Shown here: piece after piece, positions 30,391 to 39,347 of the stretch
Numbering within the stretch: position 1 is the first letter of the stretch
Layout of the letters: every line of letters begins with the position of its first letter
Source of the DNA: Pseudomonadota bacterium
GTDB lineage: Bacteria; Pseudomonadota; Gammaproteobacteria; Steroidobacterales; Steroidobacteraceae
Length of the DNA stretch: 41,038 nucleotides
Direction: 5' to 3'
Assembly: GCA_021822385.1 (NCBI GenBank)
Contig: JAKARC010000022.1
Span: forward strand, 1 to 41,038
The notes under the pieces: model-generated
What the model saw: only the letters and a program-made list of their open reading frames with translations
The model's database searches: none
Told to the model about the DNA's origin: nothing
Translations under genes and position numbers: made by a program

Positions 30391-31746
30391 ATGAGAACCG
30401 ATAACGCCGCTTATATCGAGCGCGATCTGGCGCATGTCTGGCACCCGTGCACACAGATGAAGGACCACGAGCAGGTCCCGCTCATTCCGATCCGCCGCGG
30501 CCAGGGCGTCTGGCTCGAGGACTTCGACGGTAAGCGGTACCTCGATGCCAACAGCTCCTGGTGGGTGAATCTGTTCGGTCACGCCAATGCGCGGATCAAC
30601 GCGGCCGTGAGCGCACAACTCGAGCAGCTCGAGCAGGTAATCCTGGCCGGGTGTACCCACGAGCCGGTGATTCGGCTGTCCGAGGCGCTGACCGGCGTGG
30701 CGCCGGCGGGCCTGACGCGCTGCTTCTATGCCGACAACGGCTCCTCGGCGGTGGAAGTGGCGGTGAAAATGAGCTTCCATTACTGGCGCAACGTCGGGCG
30801 CAGCGCCAAGCGGCGGTTCATCACTCTCTCGAACAGCTATCACGGCGAGACGCTCGGCGCGCTGGCCGTCGGCAACGTCGCGTTGTACAAGAGTATCTAT
30901 CAGCCGCTGCTCATGGACGTGATCACCGTGCCCTCGCCGGATTGCTACGAGCGCGAGCCCGGCCAGACCTGGGCGCAACATTCCCGCGCCCAGTTCGAGC
31001 ACATGCAGGCCGCGCTCGATCGGCACTCCGAGCAGACCGCTGCGGTCATCGTCGAGCCGCTGGTGCAATGTGCCGGCGGCATGCGCATGTACGATCCGGT
31101 GTATTTGCAACTGCTGCGCGCGGCGTGCGATCGCCATCAGGTGCACCTTATCGCCGATGAGATCGCGGTGGGATTTGGCCGTACCGGCACCCTGTTCGCG
31201 TGCGAGCAGGCGGGCATTCGCCCGGATCTGTTATGCCTGTCGAAGGGCTTGACGGCCGGATATCTGCCGCTCTCGGCGGTGCTGACCACCGAGGCGCTGT
31301 ACGCGGCGTTCTATGACGAATACACCAAGCTCACCGCATTTCTGCATTCGCACAGCTTCACCGGCAATCCCTTGGCGTGCGCGGCGGCGCTCGCCTGTCT
31401 TGATATTTTCCGCACCGATGCGGTGCTCGAGCGTAATCGCATGCTGAGCGCACACTTGGGCGCGCGGGCGCGCGCACTCGCGGCGCATCCGCATGTAGCG
31501 GAAGTCCGCCAGCACGGCATGATCGTCGCCGCGGAGCTGGTGCGGAACAAGGCGAGCCGTGAGCCGTATCCGTGGCAGGAGCGGCGTGGACTGGCGATCT
31601 ATCGGCACGCGCTGAGTCGCGGTGTGTTGTTGCGCCCGGTCGGTGATGTCGTCTATTTCATGCCGCCCTATGTGATCACTCCCGAGGAAATCGACTTGAT
31701 GGTGGAGGTGGCGCGCGAGGGCATCGAGCTCGCCACGTGCGACTGA
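30391..31746 (+). CDS. bioA: Adenosylmethionine-8-amino-7-oxononanoate aminotransferase BioA
   Basis: The 451-aa class III aminotransferase shows HVWHPCTQMKDHE and DANSSWWVNLFGHANARINA near the start, FYADNGSSAVEVAVKMSFHY, HLIADEIAVGFGRTGTLFAC, and the PLP lysine Lys285 in CLSKGLTAGYLPLS. The substrate signatures are those of BioA rather than other class III enzymes. It makes 7,8-diaminopelargonate in biotin synthesis using SAM as amino donor. The ATG at 30391 is preceded six bases upstream by CACAAT, a possible -10 of a leaderless promoter. rsmE overlaps its end. Confidence 0.95.
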   Translation: MRTDNAAYIERDLAHVWHPCTQMKDHEQVPLIPIRRGQGVWLEDFDGKRYLDANSSWWVNLFGHANARINAAVSAQLEQLEQVILAGCTHEPVIRLSEALTGVAPAGLTRCFYADNGSSAVEVAVKMSFHYWRNVGRSAKRRFITLSNSYHGETLGALAVGNVALYKSIYQPLLMDVITVPSPDCYEREPGQTWAQHSRAQFEHMQAALDRHSEQTAAVIVEPLVQCAGGMRMYDPVYLQLLRAACDRHQVHLIADEIAVGFGRTGTLFACEQAGIRPDLLCLSKGLTAGYLPLSAVLTTEALYAAFYDEYTKLTAFLHSHSFTGNPLACAAALACLDIFRTDAVLERNRMLSAHLGARARALAAHPHVAEVRQHGMIVAAELVRNKASREPYPWQERRGLAIYRHALSRGVLLRPVGDVVYFMPPYVITPEEIDLMVEVAREGIELATCD

Positions 31747-32465
31747 CGCGCGTCCACGTTTCCGGTCCGCTGGCCGCCGGTCAGCCCTGCACGCTGCGGG
31801 GTGAGGCGGCGCGGCATGTCGTGCGGGTGCTCCGTCTGGGCGTTGACGATGTGATCACGGTGTTCGATGGACGCGGCGCGCAATTCTACGCGCGCATCCA
31901 GGCGCTCGCGCGGGGGGAGGTTCAGATCGTGCTCGGTGAGCCCTGTGCGGGCGAGCCCGAATCGGACCTGCGGTTGACTTTGGCGCAGGGGGTCGCGCGC
32001 GGCGAGCGCATGGACTGGGTCGTGCAGAAGGCGGTCGAGCTCGGAGTGACGTGCATCGTGCCGGTCGTGACCGAGCGCAGCGTCGTGCGGCTCGATGCCG
32101 CGCAGGCCCTGAACCGGCAGCGGCATTGGCAGGCCATTGCCGTGGCCGCGTGCGAGCAATGCGGGCGCACCTGGCTGCCGGAGGTTGCGGCCCCGGTTCC
32201 GCTGCATGCGTGGCTGGAGACTCTGGCGCCTGGGGGTCTGCGGGTGCTGCCGAGCCTTGCCGCCGCGCCGCTGGCGGCGCTACCGCCTGCGGCACGTGCG
32301 GTGCAGGTGCTCATTGGTCCGGAAGGTGGGCTGTCCCCGAGCGAGGCCGACGCTGCGCGGGCTCGCGGCTTTCAAGCCGTCGGACTCGGACCACGGGTGC
32401 TGCGCACCGAGACGGCGGCGGTGGTGGCTTTGGCGCTGCTGCAGCAGCGTTACGGTGACCTGTGA
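31737..32465 (+). CDS. rsmE: 16S rRNA m3U1498 methyltransferase RsmE
   Basis: The 242-aa SPOUT methyltransferase begins MRLTRVHVSGPLAAGQPCTL. It has HVVRVLRLGVDDVITVFDGR in the N-terminal PUA-like part, then GERMDWVVQKAVELGVTCIV, AVAACEQCGRTWLPEV, and the SAM-knot motifs LIGPEGGLSPSE and LGPRVLRTETA. It methylates U1498 in the 30S subunit. The GTG start overlaps bioA by ten bases, so the two are coupled. The end lies 10 bp from the convergent pdxH stop. Confidence 0.95.
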   Translation: MRLTRVHVSGPLAAGQPCTLRGEAARHVVRVLRLGVDDVITVFDGRGAQFYARIQALARGEVQIVLGEPCAGEPESDLRLTLAQGVARGERMDWVVQKAVELGVTCIVPVVTERSVVRLDAAQALNRQRHWQAIAVAACEQCGRTWLPEVAAPVPLHAWLETLAPGGLRVLPSLAAAPLAALPPAARAVQVLIGPEGGLSPSEADAARARGFQAVGLGPRVLRTETAAVVALALLQQRYGDL

Positions 32466-32475
32466 GCGGTCGAGA

Positions 32476-33159
32476 TCAGGGTTGCAGCCGAGCGACCGTC
32501 CAGGGTCCGCCCTGCAGCGTCTCGCCCTGCTTGCGCAGGGCTCGCCGCCACAGAAAGCGGTCGTGGATGCGCGCGTCGCCTTCGACCCACAGCTCCACCG
32601 TCTCGGCCCAGAGCCGGTATCCGCCCCAGTGGGGCGGGCGGACAATCGGCCCATCGAACGGCTGCGCCCGACCGGTGTGGTCCGGCACGGGGGTTCCGAA
32701 ACGGCGTGCGGCGGCGGCCAGCGCCTGCTCGAGGGTTGCGCGCGACTCGGTCGGCTCGCTTTGCCGGCTTGCCCAGGCTCCGAGCCGACTCTGCCAGGGG
32801 CGGGACGCGAAGTATGCTTCGCTCTCCTCGGGCGGGGACTTCACCACCGGACCTTCGATGCGCGCCTGCCGGTGCGCGGCATCCCAGTGAAATACCGCAG
32901 CGGCGCGGGCGTTCGCCGCCAGATCTCGACCCTTGCGCGAAAGATAATTGGTATAAAAGACGATGTAGCCGGGTGCCGTGGCGAGGCCCTTGCAGAGGAC
33001 GACGCGCGCCGAGGGGTGGCCGGCGGCGTCACAGGTGGCAAGGACCATGGCGTTGGGATTCGGCTGAGCGGCGCTCGCCCGGGCTTCCTCGAGCCATCGC
33101 GCGAGTACGGCGAGGGGGTCCTGCGGCGGCTGGTCGGACAGTTCGGTGGGCGGTGACAT
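32476..33159 (-). CDS. pdxH: Pyridoxamine 5'-phosphate oxidase PdxH
   Basis: The 227-aa flavoenzyme starts MSPPTELSDQPPQDPLAVLA. It has the FMN/PLP motifs ARVVLCKGLATAPGYIVFYT, SRKGRDLAANARAAAVFHW, RPWQSRLGAWASRQSEP and the C-terminal WGGYRLWAETVELWVEGDAR and HDRFLWRR. It oxidises PNP and PMP to PLP. The frame is open 48 codons further upstream, but those lack similarity and cross the tyrA promoter. A -10-like TACCAT ends six bases before the ATG. Confidence 0.95.
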   Translation of the reverse strand: MSPPTELSDQPPQDPLAVLARWLEEARASAAQPNPNAMVLATCDAAGHPSARVVLCKGLATAPGYIVFYTNYLSRKGRDLAANARAAAVFHWDAAHRQARIEGPVVKSPPEESEAYFASRPWQSRLGAWASRQSEPTESRATLEQALAAAARRFGTPVPDHTGRAQPFDGPIVRPPHWGGYRLWAETVELWVEGDARIHDRFLWRRALRKQGETLQGGPWTVARLQP

Positions 33160-33165
33160 GGCGGC

Positions 33166-33194
33166 ATGGTACGGGAACACCGTGCGTATCGGAA
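33166..33194 (-). promoter_or_regulatory. Candidate leaderless promoter of pdxH
   Basis: On the minus strand TTCCGA (33194-33189), a 17-bp spacer and TACCAT (33171-33166) lead to the pdxH ATG after six bases. The -35 is weak; the -10 and spacing are good. Confidence 0.45.
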
Positions 33195-33209
33195 CCTTTG
33201 AAATTCGAC

Positions 33210-33238
33210 TTGCGATGCCGCGCTCGGCCCGATACAAG
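33210..33238 (+). promoter_or_regulatory. Promoter of tyrA-rppH
   Basis: TTGCGA (33210-33215), a 17-bp spacer and TACAAG (33233-33238) predict a start near 33245 and a leader of about 37 bases before the tyrA ATG at 33282. It lies back to back with the pdxH promoter. Confidence 0.5.
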
Positions 33239-33281
33239 GGAGTCGAAAACCCCGGGGAGTCTGCCTGACCCGAGCTGACGC

Positions 33282-34406
33282 ATGCCCAGCACCGAAATGA
33301 CATTGGACGATCTACGCCACCGATTGAACACGCTCGATCGGCAATTCATCGCGCTGGTGGCCGAACGTAAGATGCTGAGCGGCGAAGTGGCGCGGGTGAA
33401 GCGTGCGACCGGCTATCCGACCCGGGATTTCGCTCGCGAGCGCGACGTGATCATGAGCGCCCGCGAAGACGCGGTGCAACTCGGTGTCTCGCCCGATCTG
33501 GCGGAAGAACTGCTGCGGCTGCTGATCCGCGCCTCGCTCGCCACCCAGGAGCAGGCGAGCGTTGCGGCGCGCGGCACCGGCTCGGGCCGGCGCGCGCTCG
33601 TCATCGGCGGCGGCGGCAAGATGGGACGCTGGTTCGTGCAGTTTCTGAGCTCGCAGGGCTTCAGCGTCGAGGTGGCCGACCCGGGCGGAGGACCGGCCGG
33701 CGTGGTGAGCCTGCCCGATTGGCGCGCCAGCGACCTGACGCACGATTTCATCGTCCTCGCCACGCCGCTCGGGGCGACCGATGCGCTGCTGCGTGATCTG
33801 GCACTGCGCCGGCCTCCGGGCGTCATCTTCGATATCGGTTCGCTGAAATCGCCGCTGCGTGCCGGGCTGATGGCACTGAAGTCGCATGGCTGTCGCGTCA
33901 CCTCGGTGCACCCAATGTTCGGGCCGGATACCGATCTGCTCTCCGGCCGGCACGTGGTTTTCGTCGATCTCGGCAATGCCGAGGCGCTGGCGGCGGCGCG
34001 CGAGCTGTTCGCGCCCACCATGGCCGAGCAGGTGGTGAGCACGCTCGAGGATCACGATCGCCTGATCGCGTACGTGCTCGGTCTGTCGCACGCGCTCAAC
34101 ATCGCCTTCTTTACAGCCCTGGCCGAAAGTGGCGAGGCGGCGCCGCGCCTGGCGCGGATCTCCAGCACCACGTTCGATGCGCAACTCGAAGTGGCGAGCC
34201 GCGTCGCTGCCGAGAGTCCCGATCTGTATTATGAGATTCAGAGCCTCAACGATTATGGTGCCGAGTCGCTCGAGGCGCTGGTCAAAGCGGTCGAGCGTAT
34301 CCGCACGGCGGTACTGTCGCGCGACCCGGCAACGTTCACCGCGCTGATGCGCCGGGGTCGCGATTATCTCGAGGACCGCCGCAGCCTCGTCGAGCGGCGC
34401 GCCTAG
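33282..34406 (+). CDS. tyrA: Bifunctional chorismate mutase / prephenate dehydrogenase TyrA
   Basis: The 374-aa protein matches E. coli TyrA (373 aa). The N-terminal AroQ-type mutase ([20 protein letters not shown], residues about 1-95) is followed by a dehydrogenase. That part has the NAD motif [76 protein letters not shown] and [20 protein letters not shown]. It converts chorismate to prephenate and then to 4-hydroxyphenylpyruvate for tyrosine synthesis. rppH follows after 12 bp in the same transcript. Confidence 0.95.
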   Translation: MPSTEMTLDDLRHRLNTLDRQFIALVAERKMLSGEVARVKRATGYPTRDFARERDVIMSAREDAVQLGVSPDLAEELLRLLIRASLATQEQASVAARGTGSGRRALVIGGGGKMGRWFVQFLSSQGFSVEVADPGGGPAGVVSLPDWRASDLTHDFIVLATPLGATDALLRDLALRRPPGVIFDIGSLKSPLRAGLMALKSHGCRVTSVHPMFGPDTDLLSGRHVVFVDLGNAEALAAARELFAPTMAEQVVSTLEDHDRLIAYVLGLSHALNIAFFTALAESGEAAPRLARISSTTFDAQLEVASRVAAESPDLYYEIQSLNDYGAESLEALVKAVERIRTAVLSRDPATFTALMRRGRDYLEDRRSLVERRA

Positions 34407-34418
34407 AGGTCCTGTGGC

Positions 34419-35012
34419 GTGACGAGCGTGTCTGGTGCACCGAGTGATATGGCCGGCGACATCATCGATGCGGAGGGTTTCCGGGCGAACGTCGGCATCG
34501 TGTTGATGCGCGGGGACGGCAAGGTGTTCCTCGGACGCCGCACCGGCGGCAAGGGCTGGCAGTTCCCCCAGGGCGGTATCCGCGAGCGTGAAAGCCTCGA
34601 GCAGGCGCTCCTGCGCGAGCTGCGTGAGGAAATCGGTTTGACCGGTGATGACGTCGAGATCATCGGCTGCACCGCACAGTGGCTGCGCTATACCCTGCCG
34701 CCGCGCTATATCCGTCGCAATCGCCATCCGGTGTGCATCGGCCAGAAGCAGCGCTGGTTTCTGCTGCGGTTGACCCATGAGCCGGTGACCTTCGAATTCA
34801 CGAGCACGGGCGAGGAGCCCGAGTTCGATCACTGGCGCTGGATGGAATTCTGGGAGCCCGCCCGTGCGGTGATCTACTTCAAGCGTGCGGTCTATCGCAG
34901 CGTCCTGCATGAGCTGGCGCCCATGGCATTCCCGGCCGGAGCACCGGCACTGCCGGCGTGGTGGTGCGAGCCGGCGTCACGCACTGCGCAGGAGGAGGAC
35001 GGCATCGCCTGA
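34419..35012 (+). CDS. rppH: RNA pyrophosphohydrolase RppH
   Basis: The 197-aa Nudix hydrolase has FRANVGIVLMRGDGKVFLGR, GKGWQFPQGG leading into the Nudix box at residues 52-74 (core RELREEIGL), then HPVCIGQKQRWFLLRLT and EFDHWRWMEFWEPARAVIYF. This pattern is specific to RppH, which removes pyrophosphate from mRNA 5' ends to start decay. GTG 34419 has AGAGG at good spacing; ATG 34449 (MAGDIIDAEGF) is the alternative and would be closer to the E. coli N-terminus. Many leaderless 5'-triphosphate mRNAs, as inferred here, would be potential substrates. Confidence 0.95.
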   Translation: MTSVSGAPSDMAGDIIDAEGFRANVGIVLMRGDGKVFLGRRTGGKGWQFPQGGIRERESLEQALLRELREEIGLTGDDVEIIGCTAQWLRYTLPPRYIRRNRHPVCIGQKQRWFLLRLTHEPVTFEFTSTGEEPEFDHWRWMEFWEPARAVIYFKRAVYRSVLHELAPMAFPAGAPALPAWWCEPASRTAQEEDGIA

Positions 35013-35111
35013 ATGGACCGTAGGCCGGCGCCCATCGAGCTCAGGGCGACCCGGCACGAGGGTAGGCAACGGTGGCAGTCGCGTTCGAGCTCAAGCCTCA
35101 CGGGGGCTTAT

Positions 35112-35126
35112 CCAGAATGATTCTGG
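35112..35126. promoter_or_regulatory. Perfect 15-bp palindrome upstream of erpA
   Basis: The sequence ccagaat-g-attctgg is a perfect 7-1-7 palindrome. Its centre (35119) is about 63 bases before the predicted erpA start of transcription, the distance of class I activator sites. It could also form an RNA hairpin, but no U-tail follows. The binding protein is unknown. Confidence 0.5.
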
Positions 35127-35146
35127 TGCGGCGGCGCCAGGGGCTT

Positions 35147-35175
35147 TTGACGTGGACCGCGGCACCTTCTAGACT
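35147..35175 (+). promoter_or_regulatory. Promoter of erpA, probably leaderless
   Basis: TTGACG (35147-35152), a spacer of exactly 17 bp and TAGACT (35170-35175) lead to the erpA ATG at 35183 after seven bases. The -35 matches five of six consensus bases and the -10 four of six. The expected transcription start coincides with the start codon. Confidence 0.75.
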
Positions 35176-35182
35176 GACGCCC

Positions 35183-35548
35183 ATGAGTACTGATGTGAAC
35201 GCTGTCGAGATCACCGCTGACGCTGCGCTCGTCTTCACCGACGCCGCCGCCCGCAAAGTCGGCGACCTGATTCGCGGCGAAGGCAATCCGAACCTGATGC
35301 TGCGTGTTTTCGTGCAGGGCGGCGGATGCTCAGGCCTGCAGTATGGATTCGAGTTCGATGAGCAGATCCAGGATGGTGACACCTGCGTCGAGAACCAGGG
35401 CGTGAAGCTCCTGGTCGATCCCATGAGTGCGCAATACCTCATGGGTGCCGAGATCGACTATCGTGAGGGGTTGGAAGGCGCGCAGTTCGTCATTCGCAAC
35501 CCCAATGCCACGACGACCTGCGGCTGCGGTTCTTCGTTCTCGGCCTGA
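35183..35548 (+). CDS. erpA: Iron-sulfur cluster insertion protein ErpA
   Basis: The 121-aa A-type carrier has [13 protein letters not shown], the first ligand Cys49 in [56 protein letters not shown] and the final CGC (Cys113, Cys115) in [11 protein letters not shown]. The sequence is closer to E. coli ErpA than to IscA. It delivers Fe-S clusters to apo-proteins. The start is set by family length and by the promoter seven bases upstream; a longer open frame runs through the promoter and is rejected. ppx begins 16 bp downstream. Confidence 0.95.
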   Translation: MSTDVNAVEITADAALVFTDAAARKVGDLIRGEGNPNLMLRVFVQGGGCSGLQYGFEFDEQIQDGDTCVENQGVKLLVDPMSAQYLMGAEIDYREGLEGAQFVIRNPNATTTCGCGSSFSA

Positions 35549-35564
35549 ACCGGCCGCACCCCGC

Positions 35565-37118
35565 GTGCCTTCGGCTGCTTCCCGCACAGCGCGCAGTCGT
35601 CGTCCCGCCGTCCGCTCCGTCGCCGAGGTCCTGGCGGCCGTCGATCTCGGCTCGAACAGCTTTCATATGGTCGTGGCGAAGTATTCCCACGGTCAGCTGG
35701 TCATCATTGATCGCCTGCGCGAAATGGTGCGACTTGCCGCCGGGGTCGAGGTCAATGGACAGTTCGAGCACGCCGCCGCTGCGCGCGCCATCGCGTGTCT
35801 GGAGCGCTTCGGACAACGATTGCGCGCGATGCGTGCCGGTACCGTGCGGGCCGTCGGCACCAGCGCGCTGCGTGTTGCGCATAGCAAGGAGCCCTTTCTC
35901 GCCCGCGCCCGCGCGGCGCTCGGACACCCCATCGAAATCATCTCCGGCCGCGAAGAGGCGCGCCTGATCTATGCCGGTGTGGCGGCAACCCTGCCGCGTG
36001 AGCCGAGCCGACGGCTGATTGTGGACATCGGCGGGGGCAGTACCGAGCTGATCATCGGACGCGGCTTGATCCCGCTCGAGCTCGAGAGTGTGCGGGTCGG
36101 GTGCGTAGTGCTGAGTGAGCGTCACTTCGCTGACGGCAAGATCTCGTCCAAACGGATGGCGGCGGCGCGCCTGAGCGTGCGGCAGCAGCTGGAGCCGCTG
36201 CGCCGTACGTTCCAGCGCAGGGGCTGGCAGGTTTGCGCGGGCAGCTCGGGCACCGTGCGGGCCATCGGCGAGGCCATCCGCGAGCTCAATCCGCGCGCGA
36301 ATGTCATTACGGCCCACGGGATCGAGCGGCTGGTCGATCGGGTCGTCGCCGCGGGCCACACGCGGGAGCTGCGCTTCTGGGCGGTGACGGAAGATCGCCG
36401 ACCGGTGTTTCCGGGCGGACTGGCGATTCTCGCCGAGGTCTTCGCCGTCTTTGGGGTCAAGGAGATGCGCGTGGCCGACGGGGCGCTGCGCGAAGGCTTG
36501 CTGTACGACATGGTGGGTCGATACACGGACGGAGACGCGCGCGAGCGTACGGTGCACAGTATGCAGCAGCGCTATCACGTCGATGTCGAGCAGGCCGAGC
36601 AGGTGGCCGCGACGGCACTGCAGCTGCTGCGCGGGGTGCGTGCAGCATGGAAGCTCGGTGGCGACCCGCAGGTCGCGTGGATGCTGAAATGGGCCGCGTG
36701 CCTGCATGAGATCGGGCTCGATGTCGCGCACAGCGGTTACCATCGTCACGGCGCGTATCTGCTCGAGAACGCCGACATGCCGGGATTTTCCCGCAGCGAG
36801 CAGCGGCTGCTCGCACGCCTCGTGGGCGCGCACCGGCGCAAGCTCGTGCGCGATGGACTGGCGGAGCTCGCCCCGCCGTGGGATCGGCGCGCGCTGCATC
36901 TGATTGTGCTGCTGCGTCTGGCCGTGCTGTTGCATCGCGGCCGCGGCCGCGCCGCGCTGCCGCGGATGCGGGTGTCGGCCGCGGCCGGCGCGCTGCGGTT
37001 GGTGTTTCCAGCACGTTGGCTCGCGAATCATCCGCTCACCCAGGCCGACTTGCGTCAGGAAGTGCAGTATCTGCGCGCGGCGGGGTTCACTCTGCGCGTC
37101 CCGCACCTCGGGCGTTGA
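35565..37118 (+). CDS. ppx: Exopolyphosphatase (Ppx/GppA family)
   Basis: The 517-aa protein matches Ppx in length (E. coli 513). Motifs are AAVDLGSNSFHMVVAKYSHG, GTSALRVAHSKEPFLARARA, EIISGREEARLIYAGVAATL, LIVDIGGGSTELIIGRG, GSSGTVRAIGEAIREL, and a C-terminal HD-like part (CLHEIGLDVAHSGYHRHGAY). It removes terminal phosphates from polyphosphate, with pppGpp hydrolysis as an alternative for GppA. The GTG start is inferred from length; no ribosome site is clear. ppk is convergent 13 bp away, supporting Ppx over GppA. Confidence 0.92.
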   Translation: MPSAASRTARSRRPAVRSVAEVLAAVDLGSNSFHMVVAKYSHGQLVIIDRLREMVRLAAGVEVNGQFEHAAAARAIACLERFGQRLRAMRAGTVRAVGTSALRVAHSKEPFLARARAALGHPIEIISGREEARLIYAGVAATLPREPSRRLIVDIGGGSTELIIGRGLIPLELESVRVGCVVLSERHFADGKISSKRMAAARLSVRQQLEPLRRTFQRRGWQVCAGSSGTVRAIGEAIRELNPRANVITAHGIERLVDRVVAAGHTRELRFWAVTEDRRPVFPGGLAILAEVFAVFGVKEMRVADGALREGLLYDMVGRYTDGDARERTVHSMQQRYHVDVEQAEQVAATALQLLRGVRAAWKLGGDPQVAWMLKWAACLHEIGLDVAHSGYHRHGAYLLENADMPGFSRSEQRLLARLVGAHRRKLVRDGLAELAPPWDRRALHLIVLLRLAVLLHRGRGRAALPRMRVSAAAGALRLVFPARWLANHPLTQADLRQEVQYLRAAGFTLRVPHLGR

Positions 37119-37131
37119 CGCGACGGCGCGT

Positions 37132-39216
37132 TCAGCCGTCGGCGCGGAACAGACCTCCGGCCGCATGGCGCGCGAGCAGCTCGCCCTGAAAGTTGACCGC
37201 TGCGTCCGCCGGCCCCGACAGCCGCAGGTACTGCCCGTCGGGCTGTAGCCGCCAGGCCTGGGTGTTGTCACTCAGAGCGAGCTCGAGATCCTGCAGAATG
37301 CGCGCACGATGCTCGGGGCGCTCGATCGGGAAGGCCACCTCGATGCGATGGAAGAAATTGCGCTCCATCCAATCGGCGCTCGCGCAGTAGATCTCGCTGT
37401 CGCCGCCGTTGTGGAAATAGAACGTGCGCGAGTGCTCGAGGAATCGACCGACGATGGAGCGAACCTCGATGTTCTGCGATACGCCGGGGACGCCGGGACG
37501 CAGCGCACACACCCCGCGCACGATCAGATCGATGCGCACGCCCGCCTGGGATGCCCGGTAGAGTGCCTCGATCGACTCCTGCTCGACGAGCGCATTCATC
37601 TTCGCGATGATACGGGCCGGCCGGCCCGCCTGCGCATGCGCGCGCTCGCGCTCGATCTTCTCCAGTATTGCCTGGTGCAGCCCGAACGGGGACTGCACCA
37701 GGCGCTGCAGGCGCGGCGTTCGCGTGAGGCTGGTCAACTCGAGGAACAGTTCGTGTACGTCCTGACCGACCTCCTCGCGACAGGTGAACAGCCCGTAGTC
37801 GGTATACAGCCGCGCCGTGCGCGGATGGTAGTTGCCGGTGCCGAGGTGGCAATAACGGCGGATCCCGCCGGGCTCGCGCCGCACCACCAGAGCAAGTTTG
37901 GCATGTGTCTTGTAGCCGACCACCCCGTACATGACGTGCGCCCCGGCTTCCTGCAGCCGGTTGGACAGCTCGATGTTCGCCTCTTCATCGAAGCGCGCAC
38001 GCAGCTCGATGATCACCGTCACGTCCTTGCCGGCGGCGGCCGCTGCCACCAGCGCCTGTACGATCGGCGAGTCGCTGCCCGTGCGATAGAGCGTCTGCTT
38101 GACGGCGAGCACCTGGGGATCGGCGGCCGCCTGGCGCAGAAAATCCATGACGGGCGCGAAGCTCTGATAGGGGTGATGCAGCAGCAGGTCCTTCTGGCGG
38201 ATTGCGGCGAACAGATCGGCCCCATCGGTCAGCCGCCGCGGCAGTCCTGGGGTAAACGGCGGATATTTCAGATGCGGTCGCGGCACCAGGTCATAGATGG
38301 CCGAGAGCCGGTTGAGATTCACCGGGCCGTGCACGTGGTAGGTGTCGAGTGCTCCGAGATCGAACTGGCGCTGCAGGAACTGCACGATGTCCGCCGGACA
38401 GTCGCTCGAGGTCTCCAGGCGCACCGCGGCGCCGTAGCCGCGATGCGCCAGCTCGCCTTCCAGAGCGCGGCGCAGATCGTCGATTTCCTCCTCGTCGACG
38501 AACAGATCGCTGTTGCGCGTGAGGCGGAACTGATAGCAGCCAAGCACGCGCATGCCCGGGAACAGCTTCTGCACGAACGCCTGCACGATGCCGGTGAGCA
38601 GCACCACGATGCGTTGCGGTCCCTCACTCGGTACCGGCACCACGCGCGGCAGGGAGCGCGGCGCCTGCACGATTGCAAGCGCGCTGTCGCGGCCGAACGC
38701 GTCGCGGCCTTCGAGCCGCACGATGAAGTTCAGGCTCTTGTTCTGGATGCGCGGGAATGGGCGCGCCGGATCGAGGCCGAGCGGGCTGAGGACCGGTTCG
38801 ACCTCCTCCTCGAAATACCGCTCAAGCCACTGTCGGGCCGCCGTGGTCCACGCCGCGTGGCCGAGGAGCAGGATGTCGTGGCGGGCGAGCTCCGGCAGCA
38901 GACGCTCGTTCAGGCAGCGGTACTGCGCTTCGACCAGGCGCGTGGCGTGCTCGTGGATTGCCGCGAGTTGCTCTTCAATCGACAGCGCGTCGGCGGCATT
39001 CTGTCGCGAGCCGAGCTCCTGCAGTTGCTTCAGGCCGGCGACGCGGATTTCGAAGAACTCATCGAGGTTGCCCGAGGCGATGCACAGAAAGCGCAGCCGC
39101 TCGAGCAGAGGCACCGATTCGTCCCACGCTTGCGCCAGCACACGCCGGTTGAACTCGAGCAGGGACAGCTCCCGATTGATGTACAGCTGCGGTGCCTTGA
39201 GGTCCTGAGCGTCCAT
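37132..39216 (-). CDS. ppk: Polyphosphate kinase Ppk1
   Basis: The 694-aa enzyme shows the four PPK1 domains. Its N-terminus is [20 protein letters not shown]. The catalytic region carries the autophosphorylated His457 in [20 protein letters not shown], plus [38 protein letters not shown] and [20 protein letters not shown]. It makes polyphosphate from ATP at the membrane. The start at 39216 ([12 protein letters not shown]) fits the family; the frame stays open 32 codons further without similarity. It lies convergent with ppx, so synthesis and breakdown are not in one operon. Confidence 0.96.
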   Translation of the reverse strand: MDAQDLKAPQLYINRELSLLEFNRRVLAQAWDESVPLLERLRFLCIASGNLDEFFEIRVAGLKQLQELGSRQNAADALSIEEQLAAIHEHATRLVEAQYRCLNERLLPELARHDILLLGHAAWTTAARQWLERYFEEEVEPVLSPLGLDPARPFPRIQNKSLNFIVRLEGRDAFGRDSALAIVQAPRSLPRVVPVPSEGPQRIVVLLTGIVQAFVQKLFPGMRVLGCYQFRLTRNSDLFVDEEEIDDLRRALEGELAHRGYGAAVRLETSSDCPADIVQFLQRQFDLGALDTYHVHGPVNLNRLSAIYDLVPRPHLKYPPFTPGLPRRLTDGADLFAAIRQKDLLLHHPYQSFAPVMDFLRQAAADPQVLAVKQTLYRTGSDSPIVQALVAAAAAGKDVTVIIELRARFDEEANIELSNRLQEAGAHVMYGVVGYKTHAKLALVVRREPGGIRRYCHLGTGNYHPRTARLYTDYGLFTCREEVGQDVHELFLELTSLTRTPRLQRLVQSPFGLHQAILEKIERERAHAQAGRPARIIAKMNALVEQESIEALYRASQAGVRIDLIVRGVCALRPGVPGVSQNIEVRSIVGRFLEHSRTFYFHNGGDSEIYCASADWMERNFFHRIEVAFPIERPEHRARILQDLELALSDNTQAWRLQPDGQYLRLSGPADAAVNFQGELLARHAAGGLFRADG

Positions 39217-39347
39217 CGGCGCAAGTAAAGCAGACTTGGCGCAATTGCGCATGCTCGCCCGGTGGCGGGCGCATTCCCGCCGCGCGGCCCGTTCGCATAC
39301 ACTTTCGCGCACGGCGTTGCCGCCGTGCGACCGGACCCGGACTGCAC

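Noticed and set aside
37309-39228. A 639-codon plus-strand frame antisense to ppk
   Set aside because: Ppk1 on the other strand has all family motifs; the plus frame has no recognisable domain.
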